DNA of 29,875 nt from Rhizaria sp. SCN 62-66 (GCA_001724265.1 MEDY01000395.1:1-29875), one strand, 5' to 3'; positions 1 to 9,850 are shown, counted from the stretch's first letter. Program-made: numbers and translations. Notes: a model not told the origin generated them from the letters alone.

Positions 1-391
1 CAGGTCAGCCTCGGAAGGGTTCTGGCCGAGAGAGCGCATGACCTTGCCGAGCTCCTTGGTGGTGATGGTGCCGTCGCCGTCCATGTCGAAGAGGGAGAAG
101 GCCTCCTTGAACTCGGAGATCTGCTCCTCGGAGAGGTTCTTAGTTAGGTCCTGGGGTGCGAATGCAATGCAAAAAGAGGTCAATGTGAGATAAGTATTCT
201 CTGCATCCCAAAAGAGGCGCGCTGGGGACGTGGGTGGGCGGGTAGAAGCGCACCTCACGACAGCATGAGCGTCATGAGAGGAAGTCAGCGCAGCATTTGG
301 ACGAGCCAGAACGCGGCAAGTGCACGACAAGAGACGTTCTCAAAAATAGAAATCAAAACTACATAGACTCAATACGTACCTCAGAAGACAT
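1..391 (-). CDS. CALM: Calmodulin, N-terminal part (two exons, runs off left edge)
   Basis: Calmodulin is the cytosolic EF-hand calcium sensor that binds and switches many target proteins. Read on the minus strand, positions 150 to 1 give 50 codons containing [16 protein letters not shown], then the first EF-hand loop [12 protein letters not shown] (Ca ligands at loop positions 1, 3, 5, 7, 9 and 12), and then [15 protein letters not shown]. This matches the start of calmodulin almost residue for residue. No in-frame ATG lies directly upstream of position 150. However, positions 391 to 380 read ATG TCT TCT GAG followed by a strong donor GTACGT, and CCCCAG stands just before position 150. Joining them in phase 0 gives a protein starting [14 protein letters not shown]. 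The remaining EF-hands lie outside the window. The family assignment is near certain. The microexon start is inferred from splice signals and phase. Confidence 0.93.
151..379 (-). other. Calmodulin intron 1 (229 nt, GT-AG)
   Basis: On the minus strand it starts GTACGT (379 to 374) and ends CCCCAG at 151. The sequence attgacctcttttt (184 to 171) contains a TTGAC branch-site-like core followed by a T-run, with the candidate adenine about 29 nt from the acceptor. The intron is phase 0 between codons 4 and 5. It is supported by sequence signals only. Confidence 0.75.
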
Positions 392-953
392 TGAGTTGAT
401 TCGTGTTAACTGGAATCGAAGTCAGCAAGAAAAATTGCTTCTGGACGTTACTTCTCGAGAGTCTCTCGCTGGCCTCGCTCTTCGTCGGTCTCGATTTTTT
501 GCGAACCTGGAAAATCACAAATTCGGAGGGCATGCGAACATAAATAGAGTAACTTTTCAATATCTGAACAAGGCTTGTTGCGCGTACAAATTGAATAAAT
601 GATGTGTCATAATATAAAAATTGTGTTTATGGATATGATCAACGCACGGTTTCCGTAATAAATATAGCACGAAGCCTTCAGAGGACCGGCGTCCGTCAAA
701 AGTTGTTTTGATCAAAGCTAAACAAAACTTGACGACGACACCGACACACAAACACACACGCCCAAAACCAAACTCACACACCCGCACGGCTGCATTGTTG
801 TTTTATCATCACGCAGCCGCCGGTCTCACGTACACACGACAACTCTTTTGTTCTTGTTATTCGTAGCATTAATTAGACCTCTCACCTCACCTCATTCATA
901 CGCGCTGCGCGCGCGCATAGCTGTGTTATTTTCTGCCGATGTTGTGGGCTCTC
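392..953. promoter_or_regulatory. Intergenic: calmodulin upstream region and DLST 3' flank
   Basis: The stretch lies between the calmodulin start (391) and the DLST stop (954), both on the minus strand. It should hold the calmodulin promoter and 5'UTR and the DLST 3' end. It is AT-richer than the genes. A CA-rich patch occupies about 736 to 788 on the plus strand, and an alternating GC patch lies near 901 to 917. No clear AATAAA on the minus strand and no convincing TATA box was found. Short ORFs here have no recognisable content. Confidence 0.4.
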
Positions 954-2318
954 TTACATGTTGAGGACGATGCGGCGGGGGTCCTCGACGCACTGCTTGA
1001 TGTGCTTGAGGAACTGCACTGCGGTGGAGCCGTCGAGCAGACGGTGGTCGTAAGTCAGCGCGACGTACATCATGGGGCGCACCTCGACCTTGTCGTCGAC
1101 GGCGATGGGGCGCTTGACGATCGAGTGCATGCCGAGAATGGCAGACTGCGGGGGGTTGATGATCGGCGTGCCGAACAGCGAGCCGTAGACGCCGCCGTTG
1201 GAGATGGTGAACGTGCCGCCGACGAAGTCCTCCATGGCGATGGTGCCGTTGCGGGCGCGGGTCGAGTAGTCGCCGATGGAACGCTCGATGCCCGCGAAGT
1301 CGAGCTCGTCGCAGCCGCGGACGACGGGGACGACGAGGCCCGTGGGGGTGGCGACGGCAACCGAGATGTCGACGTAGTTGCGGTACACGATCTCGTTCGT
1401 CTCGGCGTCGATGTACGCGTTGACGTCGGGGAACGCCTGGAGCGCGGACGCCGAGGCCTTCATGAAGAGGGACATGAAGCCGAGCTTGACGCCGTGCTTC
1501 TTCTCGAACGCGTCCTTGTACTCGTTGCGCAGGCCCTGGGCGGCGGACATGTCGATCTCGTTGAACGTGGTGAGCATGGCCATCGAGTTCTGCGAGTCCT
1601 TCAGGCGCTTGGCGATGGTCTGGCGCATGCGGGTCATCTTGACGCGGCGGTCCTCACGCACCTTGCCAGCGCCGGCCGCGGCGGGGGCGGCGGCGGCAGC
1701 GGCGGGGGCGGCCTTGGGGGCGGCGGCGGCAGGGGCAGCGGCAGCGGCGGGAGCGGCGGCGGCGGCGGGGGCGGCGGCGGCGGCAGCAGGAGCGGCCTTG
1801 GGGGCGGGGGCAGCAGCGCCGCCGGCGGGCTTGGGGGCGTCGCTGTCGATGGAGCAGAGCTTGTCGCCGACCTTGGCGACGTCGCCGGCCTTAAGGGCCT
1901 GCTCGGTGAGGACACCGGAGCACGGGGACGGGATGTCGACGATGACCTTAGCGGTCTCGAGCACGCACAGAGTGTCGTCCTCGTTGACCCACTCGCCGAC
2001 CTGTTTCTTCCACTCGAGGACGTCGCCCTCGAGGACGGAATCGCCGAGGCCGGGGCAGTTCACGGGGGTAGCCGCAAAGGTGCGCGCGGGGACGGCGGCG
2101 AAGGCCGAGGGCGCGGCGACGAGGGGCGCGGAAAGGAAGGCCGAGGACATGGCCAGGGGCTTGGACACAGCGAGGCCGCGGGAAGCGAGCATCGAAGCGG
2201 GAGCCTTGGCGGCGGACGCGGTAGTGGCGAGGGTGCGGGCAAGAGTGGTCGCGGGGCCAGCGACGCGGCTCACAGCACGCGCGGTGCGGGCAACGGTACG
2301 GGTCAGGGACACGGACAT
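954..2318 (-). CDS. DLST: 2-oxoglutarate dehydrogenase E2, dihydrolipoyl succinyltransferase, mitochondrial
   Basis: This is the E2 core of the mitochondrial 2-oxoglutarate dehydrogenase complex. It transfers the succinyl group from E1 via lipoate to CoA in the TCA cycle. The protein has 454 residues from one exon. Residues 1 to about 83 are Arg/Ser/Ala-rich with no acidic residue, as in a matrix-targeting presequence. Residues about 85 to 158 form the lipoyl domain with the predicted lipoylated Lys124 in LETAKVIVDIPS. Residues about 163 to 218 are an Ala/Pro linker. The catalytic acyltransferase domain follows (about 224 to 454), with GGTFTISNGGVYGS and the active-site motif DHRLLDG at 424 to 430 (His425, Asp429). 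There is no E1/E3-binding domain, as is usual for eukaryotic DLST. Oddity: the residue before the lipoyl lysine is Ala where Asp is usual. Long ORFs antisense to this gene are composition artefacts. Confidence 0.96.
   Translation of the reverse strand: MSVSLTRTVARTARAVSRVAGPATTLARTLATTASAAKAPASMLASRGLAVSKPLAMSSAFLSAPLVAAPSAFAAVPARTFAATPVNCPGLGDSVLEGDVLEWKKQVGEWVNEDDTLCVLETAKVIVDIPSPCSGVLTEQALKAGDVAKVGDKLCSIDSDAPKPAGGAAAPAPKAAPAAAAAAPAAAAAPAAAAAPAAAAPKAAPAAAAAAPAAAGAGKVREDRRVKMTRMRQTIAKRLKDSQNSMAMLTTFNEIDMSAAQGLRNEYKDAFEKKHGVKLGFMSLFMKASASALQAFPDVNAYIDAETNEIVYRNYVDISVAVATPTGLVVPVVRGCDELDFAGIERSIGDYSTRARNGTIAMEDFVGGTFTISNGGVYGSLFGTPIINPPQSAILGMHSIVKRPIAVDDKVEVRPMMYVALTYDHRLLDGSTAVQFLKHIKQCVEDPRRIVLNM
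1676..1830 (-). repeat. GC-only low-complexity stretch coding the DLST Ala/Pro linker
   Basis: On the plus strand this is nearly pure GGC/GCG/GGG triplets. It encodes the flexible alanine-proline linker between the lipoyl and catalytic domains of DLST. Swinging-arm linkers of this kind are normal in E2 proteins. The repeat also keeps the antisense frames free of stops. Confidence 0.85.
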
Positions 2319-3196
2319 TGGAGTCTGGGTGGGAGCCGGGGGAGCGGGGGTCGACGGGGCGATGTGGAGGGGAGCGAGAAAAGAGTGAGCGGCGATGCAA
2401 TAAGGGCTCGGGTATAATAATTACAAAATTATAAGCGCTGGTGAACAGTATTATTGCAAACCAAACATGGGCGGCAACGCGGGCACGCACAGAAGGCCGA
2501 CCACGAATCTTCAGCACGGAGATGCGGTTGAAGCGTCATCGTCACCACATTTTGGGCACGCCCACGGGCGCCACCCTGCGTCCCAACGACAAAGATGCAA
2601 TTGGAACATAAGCATCGTTGCAAAAAATATCGGGCCACGCTTGCTATCATCAACAACTCGTTGACGCAACGACGCCTTGCCTTGTCGCAAAGCGAAAGTG
2701 GGACGTGGCCAAAACCGAGAGGACTGCTAAAATGATTTAGCTTTTTTGCGAACTCTGCGCTTGTAGCAAAGAACAAGGGCATCGAATCCCCGTGTTTGAT
2801 TTGAAGTTCTGCCACAGTCTTGCTGTCGACTCTTGTGTTCTTCTCGTGCCAGCGCTTTCATTGTGATTTTTATCTGCCACAACTATTACATGTCCTGGTA
2901 TTACGTTCCGGCCCTCATTGAGCAACATTCACTTCGGCCTAGGGGAGAGTGCGATCTCGCTCTCGCTGTGCTGCTGTTATCTTTGGTCAGATCTCCCGCT
3001 GACGCACTACAATGAACAGCTGTCGCGTTAATATGTTAAAGAAATTGTTAATGTCCACCGTGCTCACACACTGACTACCCTTGCATTGACACTTTAGGCT
3101 TTCATCTACTTGCTTTCGTAGGCAGCCTTCGAGGTCCTCACGTGTTAATTCCCGCGCGCTTGCGACACGCCGCACCGCGGTACCCCGAGACGTTTT
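2319..3196. promoter_or_regulatory. Shared upstream region of divergent DLST and PHD-ARID genes
   Basis: This is 878 bp between two divergent starts (2318 minus and 3197 plus), so it should hold both promoters and 5'UTRs. An AT-rich patch, including tataataattacaaaatta near 2412 to 2431, lies roughly 95 to 115 bp upstream of the DLST ATG and could be a core promoter element for it. The rest is mixed composition without a recognised element. The 128-codon minus ORF at 2429 to 2815 has no family features and was not called. Confidence 0.35.
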
Positions 3197-6100
3197 ATGT
3201 CTGACGACCACATGTCCGAAACGGCGCACATTGCGCCTGCGTTTGCCGCGTCTTTGACGATGCGCGACGACGACTCTGCGGCCCCTGTGCTGTCTGACGC
3301 GTTCGCACAAGCCGCGTCCCGCGCTGGCCGCTCATCGCCGCCCCCGCACTCATCGTCCGACGCGGCCGACTCCGCCGCCGGCTCCCCCAGCGCAGGACCT
3401 GTCGAGCCCGACTATGACGCCGTTGCCGCGCTTGTGGCGTCGCGTCCGGGCCGCATGGGCGCGCACCAGAGCGCCAAAACTGCCGCCGCGGCCGACGACC
3501 ACGTCGAAGAGGAAGAAGTCGAGGTTGAAGCCTCTGACTCTGAAGCGGACGCGGACGCAGACGCAGACGTCGACAGCGCGGGCGTGCAGATGGGCGACGA
3601 TGACGAGGTTGACAACGCGGCCAAGACCGGCCGCCGCAAGCCCCGCGCGAGCGTTGGGGCGCAAATGGCGGCTGCTGCCGGCCGTGGCAGCGGCTCGTCA
3701 GCGCGCCAGCCTCGCCGCGGCAGTGGCGCGCGCGCCGCGGACTCCGAGGACGACGATGAGGACGGCGGTGACGACGACGGCGAGGGAGATGACGACGCGG
3801 ACGCCGACGGAGACGACGACGACGCTGGTGGCGTCAGCGGCGGCAGCTCGCGCTCGCGCTCTCGCCCCGCACGCGTCACCCGCAGCCGCCAGCGGCCGTC
3901 TGCCAGCTCAGTCGCGCGCTTACTGCCTTCCACAGCGATGTTTCCCATTGCCCCGCCGCAGCCGCGCGCGGACTCGCGCGCCGCGTTTGCTGCAGTCGTC
4001 GCCGCGGCCTGCAAGCGCGCAGGCATTGCACCTCCCGCCGCAGTCACCGACTTGGCCGACGCAACGCAAACGCAAACCGCAGGCTCCTCTGCTCCGGCGA
4101 CTAGCGCGCCTGCCGCTGGTGCGACCGAGCCCGCTGCGCCTGTGACGCTTGCGGTCGCTCTCGCCCACTGGCCGCGCCCCTCAACTGCGACTGTGATCAC
4201 AACCACCGCCACGAGTACCGCGAGCACGAGTCCCGTAAGTGCCGCCAAGGTTCCTGTAGAGCGGCGGCCGCACTGGTCGACTGCGCCCGACGTGCATGCG
4301 ACCGAGCGCACGGCGCACCGCTCGACGACGGCCGCGCTGGCCGCCGCCGCCGCGGTGGTGGGCCCTGTGCGGCCTTGCGGTGCGATGGGGCCCGCGGTGG
4401 AGCCGCTGCGGCCGCCGCTCGCGCATCTGGTAACGCACCGCCAGCCCACGGTCACATCGTCGTCGTCCTCTTCGACGCCGTCAGCATCGTCCTCGGAGGG
4501 TGTGTTGTTCCGCGCTAAGATAGGGCCGGAGCACCAAGTCACCGCGCTGCCGCGGCTGCGCGCGACGGTGCCGCTGGTGCCGTTTCCCTACTCGTCGCCG
4601 CACCTGCCGCCAACGCTCACGCAGGCCGTCACGGGCCTCCGCGCCGCCGCCGCCGCCACAGCCTCCGCGACCTCATCTGGCAATGGCTCCGCGCGCGCGA
4701 GCCGGGCGTCGTCGCGGCTACCGCTGCCGCCCGGCGCCGAGGCGCTCATGCCGGCGGGGCAGAGCGACGCCTCATCCGGCGGCTCCGACAACGGCGACGA
4801 CGATGACGACGACGATGACGACGAGGAGGAAGAGGCCGCGGCGGCCGCAGCCGCCGCCGCAGCCGCCGCAGCCGCCGCCGCTATCCACCACTCCGAGGCC
4901 CGCCCGCGGCGCGGCGGCGCTGCGACCGCTGCTGCCGCCGCCGCCGCCGCCGCCGCTGCCGCCGCGCTGCCCGCGCTAGCGCTGCCGTCTGATCCGCTGT
5001 CGGAGCGCGTCGCCCGCGACACGCGCGAGGCCACAGTGCTGGCGGACCGCTTCCTGGCGCGCCGTCTGGCCGCGCGCCGCACGGTCCGCCGCACCGCGCT
5101 CGCTGCGGCACGCCAGGCCGCGCTTGCTACGGCCGGCGCGGTCCTCGCCTGGGCGCTGGGGCCCGCCGGTGCGCGTGTGCTGCGCAACCCCGAGTTTGTG
5201 GCCGCTGGCAAGAGCGCAGATGGCGCGAATTGCTGCGATGACGCGGTGCGCGCGCTGTGGGCTGGCGTGTGGCGTGCACTCGCCGCCGCAGCGGTGCCGA
5301 GAGAGGCCTCCGTCGCCGCTGCCGCCGCTGCGGCGGTCGCGGCGCGTGCCACGCTGGCTTCGGCCACCAGCGCCGGCGCCGCAAACTTTGTCGCGGGCGA
5401 GTGGGCTGCGTGTGATGCGTTTACGTCGGCGCCCGGCGACTTTTCCTTCTCGTTCGCGCCGCGCGCCACTCACAGTGCGCTGCTGCTTGAACACAAGCGC
5501 TCCTCCGCGACGGCTGCTCCCGCGACCGCGACTGCTAACGTTGTCGTGCAGCTGCCGCATACGCGCGCCGGCCTGCCTCTGGGCCCCTTCGCCACCGGTC
5601 AGCAGCAGCAGCCGGCGCTGTTGCAGGGCTACCTGTCCTCGGTGCTCGCGTTGTCGCCGTTGACCCCGGCCGCGGCGCCGCTGTCCGCGCCCGCGGGCTC
5701 CGTGGCCGGCGAGGTCGCGGCCGCCGCACACTGCGTCGCCGCGGCCGCGCTGGCCGGCACGCTAGCGCATCTCGCTGCCACACAGCCCGCTCAGCTCCGC
5801 GCCGCCCGCGCCGCCGCCGCCGCCGCCGCCAGCGCGGGCGTGGGCGTGGGCGCGGACGCTGCGTCGACGGCTGCGAGCGCGCCGGGCGCGGTGCTGTCGC
5901 ACCTGTTGGGCGCCGGCGCGCGCGCGGTGTGGCGGGGGCCCGGCGCCAGCGTCGCGGCCTCGGCCGTGCCGGTGTTGCTGCCCGCCGCGCGCGCGGTCGC
6001 CGCGGACGCCGCGCTGACCGAGGCCGCCGCAGCTGCGGCTGCCGCGGGCTTTGCGGCCGCTGAGTCTGAGGCCAAGCCCGAGTCCGACTCCGGCAGCAAC

Positions 6101-9100
6101 AGCAGCAGTAGCGCTCACGACGCCGGCAACGTCAAGGCCGAGCCCGAGTCCGACGCCGCCGCGGCTGCTGCCGCCGCGTCCGCCGCCGTGGCGGCCGCGG
6201 CGGCCCCGCTGCTGTCAGTCGCGATGGGCCTCGCCCCCGTCGCGCCGGGGGTGCCCGCGTCGCTGCTGGCCGACCTCTCCCGCGGCGGCTCCGCCATCGC
6301 GGCCGTCACGGCGGACCCCGACGCCGGCGCCGAGGGCGAGGCCGCCGAGGGCGGCGCGCGGCCGGCGATGCGCAAGCGCAGCGGCCGCCGCAACCGCGTG
6401 CTGCTGCGCTCCTCGAAGGGACGCTTCCGCCGCACTGCGCGCGCGGGCGGCGGCGGCGGCGACGACGACGAGGACGGCGACGAGGATGACGACGACGATG
6501 ACGACGAGGAAGAGGACGACGACTCCGACTACGATGACGACGACGACGACGATGCTGACGACAACGAGCACGCTGACGGCGCCAAGCTTGAGTTTGCTTC
6601 GAAGCGCCCCTGCCGCGCCTCAAGCGCGTCCGAGGCGCAGTCGCAGTCTATCACGCAGCTTCCACAGCCCGGGTCTGCGCGTGCGCTGTCGCTGCCGCAT
6701 TTGGACTTGTCGGCGTCGCCCTACTACGCACTCGTGCACGCCGTCGCTGCCGCAGCCGCGACCGCCGCCGCCGCGGCCGCTGCAGGCGTTTGCGTCGCAG
6801 CCGAGCTCGCGCCCGCGGCCGCGTTCTTGCGCGCGCCGGCCGGCGTCTCGCCAACCTCCGCCGCGGCTGTGAGCAGCGCTTCGTCCAGCGACGCCGCAGC
6901 GGTGCTGCTGCCCGGAGTGCTCGCAGCGCCGCTCGCCGAGCCGCTGGTGGCGCTGCTGACTCTGGGCGTGCGCTTCGACGACGTCCTGCCCTCGGTCTGG
7001 GCCACTGCGCATGGCCGTAACACTCTTGTTCCTGCTACTGCTGCTGTGACGGCCGTCAATTCGCGTAGGAGCTGTGTGCGCGTGCTGCCCGTGCCCCCGT
7101 TGGCCTCGGCTGTGGGCGCCAGCGGCGCGCAGTCCGCGGCCCCCGCTGCGCCCGCGGTCGCCGGCGTGCCCGCATCGGTCAGCCGCGCGCACTTGGACAC
7201 CGACGGCGCGCTGACGCCCGCGGAGGAGCTCGAATGGGACCGCCTCGTCGCGCTGCCCGCGGCCGCGAACCCGGGCGGGTACGTCCTGTGGTCGCCCGTT
7301 GCCGCCGCCGCCGCCGCGGCCACGGGCGCCGCCGCGGGCGCGCAGGTCGAAGCGCTGGCCGAAGTCTCGCGCGCGCTCAAGGTGTTTGCTACCGAGACGC
7401 GTGCGCGCGCGCTGCCCGCGGCGGAGACCAAGGCGCTTGTTGCCGCCGCAACGGAGGAAGCGACGGCCAGCGTGGAGAGCGCGGTCCGTGCTGCCGCTGC
7501 GGGCGCGCTCAGTGGCGTCGGCGCCGGCGTCGGACGCTACCTCTCCACAGTCTCCAAACTCTTCCAGGTATGTTGAATCACATGTATCCCAACAACTCCT
7601 TTGACCTGGTTGATATTTTCACTGATTGACCTTTTTCACATGATATTTTTTTGTTCGCTCATAACCTTCATTAATTGTCTCTTTTCCCACTCATTTAATT
7701 AGGACGCCGAGGCCCGCGCTGCACCTTTGCGCGCGCTGGTGTACCTGCAGAGCATGGCATACAACGGCGACGCGGCGGGCGAGACGCTGCAGCCTTACGT
7801 GCACGTCGACGTCGACGCCGCGGCGGCCTCGCAGGAGTCGGTCGACTCGTTCGCCGGCGACTCGCTGTGTTTCCTGTGTTGCGAGGCCGGGCGCGTGCTC
7901 ATGTGCGAGCACGCGAACTGCTGCAAGGTGTTCCACGCCGAGTGTCTGGGCATGGACAAGTTTCCCGTCGGCACGTGGGAGTGCGCGCAGCACCGCTGCC
8001 ACCAGTGCCGCGCGCCCGCCGGCGACCGCGGCGCGGCGTGCGCCACATGCACCGTCGCCTACTGTCGCTCCCACGTGCCCGCGCGACTGGCCGAGAAGTC
8101 CGTGGCGTACGGCGTCTACGAGTTCCAGTGCTCCAAGTGTATCGACCGCGACGCGGCCAAGCTGCCGGGCAAGGGCCAGGGCGTGGGCCGCACGGCGTTT
8201 CTGCAGCGGCTGCTCGCGCTGCTGCAGCGTGTCGGCGTGCATCTCTCGGCGCCGCCCGTCATCGACGGCAAGATCGAGATGGATCTGTACACGCTCTACA
8301 CTGTTATGATCTCACGCGGCGGGCTTGCCGCAGTCGTGCGCACCAACGACTGGACGGAGGTTTGCGCCGTGCTGGGCATCGCGCAGCCCCCCAGCGCGCC
8401 GCCGACGACCGCCGCCGCCGCCGCCGCCGCCGCGGGGGCCGCACTTGTGCCCGCGTCGCCCGCAGCGCTGGCGACTGCGCTGCCCGCGGCCGCGGCGAGC
8501 GCGTCTCTGGCCGCGCGCGCGCCCGCGCTGCTAGCGTATTACTACTTCTACCTGCTTTACGCCTACGAGCGCAGGCACTTCCGCGGCGCGTTGGCGCTGT
8601 CGCCGCAAGAGAAGCTCTGGATCGACTCCGCAGGCTCGCCGCTCGTGCCCGTGCCGTACGTGGCCGCGCTGGTGCTGCCCAAGGACGACCTGGAGGCGCA
8701 GGCGCAGCAGCAGCAGCAGACGCAGCAACAGCAGCACCAGGCCGCTCAGTCGCAGCAGTCTGCCGCGGCGTCGTCTGCGGCGTCTACGGGCGCCCCGGCG
8801 CAGACCCAGCGTGACCGCGAGCGTGACCGCGAGCGCGAGCGCGAGCGGGAGCGCGAGCGCGAGAAGGAGCGTGAGGCCCAGCTACAGCAACAGCAGCAGG
8901 AGCGCCAGCAGCGCGAGCGTCAGCAACGCGAACGGCAGCAGCGCGAGCGTCAACAGCGTGAGCGCGAGCGCGAGCGCGAACGGCAGCGCCAGGCGCAGGC
9001 CGCCGAAGCCGCTGCCGCCGCCGCTGCGCCCGCTGCTGCTGCCGCTTCCGACGCCGCCGGTGATGCTGATGCTGACAACGGTGCTTCTACTGAGAGCGCC

Positions 9101-9850
9101 ACTATTGCTGCGGCAGCTCCGGGGGCTGTTGGCGCCGGCGCTGCGGCGGACGCGGCGGCCGTGCCGGTCCCTGTGGCGGCGTCTGCTCCGGTGAGTTCTA
9201 GTCGCGCGAGTGCCAGCAGGAGCGGCGCCAGCAAGACAGCCGCGGCCGTCACCAAGGACAAGAGCGCTGACCCAGCTTCTGCGACGGGGGCGGCGACGGC
9301 GACGGCCCCAACCCCAGCAACTGCGGCTGCAGCGGCTGCGACCCCGGCGCCGCGTTCACGCGTGCGGAAGGAGCCCGCCTCCAAGGCGACGCCTGCGTCT
9401 TCGTCTTCGTCGGCGGCGCCTGCCTCCGCTGCGACGGCGGCGGCGGCGGCGGCAGCGGTGGTGTCGCCCGCGGTGAGCCGCCGCGGGCGGCACCGGCGCG
9501 AGGACGCGGAGCTCGAGGCCGCGATCTCAGCCTCACTGGCGCTGGCGGCGCTCGAAGATCGGGAACGCGAGCGTGAGCGGGCGGATCGTGAGCGATCTGA
9601 GCGGGAGAAGGCGCAGAGCGGGCGCGCTGACAGCGAGGCTGCTGCTGAAGCTGCCGCTGAGCCGTCTGCTGGCACCGCCGCGAAGTCGCAATCTTCGAAG
9701 ACCGAGTCCGCGGCAGAGGCGTCTGTTGAGGCTGCGACTGCGTCCGTGACCAGGGCTGAGAAGGAGGTGCAAACTGAGGCGGCAGCTGGTGGCGGTCAAG
9801 CCATGGCTGACGAAGACAAAGCCTCTGAGAACGTGGATAAGAGCATGTAA
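3197..9850 (+). CDS. PHD/C5HCH zinc-finger and ARID domain chromatin protein (two exons)
   Basis: This is a probable nuclear chromatin or transcription regulator of about 2,172 residues, joined from 3197..7567 and 7703..9850 (phase 0, ...KLFQ|DAEAR...). Exon 1 is mostly Ala-rich with Asp/Glu tracts and a basic, NLS-like stretch at about 1058 to 1082. Exon 2 carries a PHD finger (C1513, C1516, C1525, C1530 or C1531, H1535, C1538, C1551, H1554). It runs straight into a second zinc-binding module (C1556, C1559, C1570, C1573, C1578, H1581, C1600, C1603), a layout like the NSD-type PHD-C5HCH pair. An ARID fold follows at about 1622 to 1750 (MDLYTLYTVMISRGGLAAVV, NDWTEVCAVLGI, then YYYFYLLYAYE), with about 45 low-complexity residues inserted near 1686 to 1733. 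Next come Gln and Arg/Glu tracts and a candidate UIM at 2057 to 2069. No SET or JmjC domain is visible. The domain calls are firm. The complex it belongs to is unknown. Confidence 0.85.
4795..4970 (+). repeat. GAC/GAG and GCC trinucleotide tracts (poly-Asp/Glu and poly-Ala)
   Basis: Within exon 1 of the PHD-ARID gene, a GAC/GAT/GAG run encodes about nine Asp and several Glu. It is followed by two GCC/GCG runs, each encoding a dozen or more Ala, separated by a His/Arg-containing linker. Synonymous codons are partly mixed, so the tracts are not pure slippage products. Confidence 0.9.
6460..6573 (+). repeat. Second acidic trinucleotide tract (poly-Asp/Glu)
   Basis: A long GAC/GAT/GAG tract encodes an almost uninterrupted Asp/Glu block just after the basic, NLS-like stretch (from 6368). 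A basic patch followed by an acidic patch is common in nuclear chromatin proteins, such as histone-interacting acidic regions. The histone link is inference. Confidence 0.85.
7568..7702 (+). other. Intron of the PHD-ARID gene (135 nt, GT-AG)
   Basis: It starts GTATGT right after CTCTTCCAG and ends TTAATTAG before GACGCC. It is AT-rich against a very GC-rich exon background. Both flanking frames are open and join in phase 0. The upstream frame hits a stop two codons into the intron (7574 to 7576), and the downstream frame has no ATG near its start. This makes the intron strongly supported. Confidence 0.93.
8701..9000 (+). repeat. CAG-type Gln tract followed by Arg/Glu/Gln-repeat helix
   Basis: CAG/CAA codons near 8701 to 8757 encode a Gln-rich tract. 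From about 8806 to 9000 the protein is RE-dipeptide repeats and then four copies of an RERQQ-like pentapeptide (15-nt period). Such dense i/i+4 Arg-Glu spacing predicts a long rigid single helix or coiled coil. Confidence 0.85.

Noticed and set aside
297-602. 101-codon plus ORF near calmodulin
   Set aside because: It overlaps the calmodulin first exon and upstream region and has no recognisable features.
939-2417. 492- and 336-codon plus-strand ORFs antisense to DLST
   Set aside because: They mirror the GC-rich codon pattern and Ala/Pro linker of DLST. Their translations are low-complexity Gly/Ala/Asp/Arg strings with no domain.
3412-4542. 376-codon minus ORF and other long frames opposite the PHD-ARID exon
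   Set aside because: These are shadow frames of GCC/GAC tracts with Ser/Ala/Arg low complexity and no motifs.
8701-9000. CAG/CGN repeats as a mobile element or CRISPR-like array
   Set aside because: The repeats are codon-periodic and encode Gln and Arg/Glu tracts in an open coding frame. There are no spacers or terminal repeats.
7703-9850. Exon 2 of the PHD-ARID gene as a separate gene starting at TTG 7727
   Set aside because: The open frame begins exactly at a TTAATTAG acceptor and joins in phase 0 to the upstream exon through a GTATGT donor.
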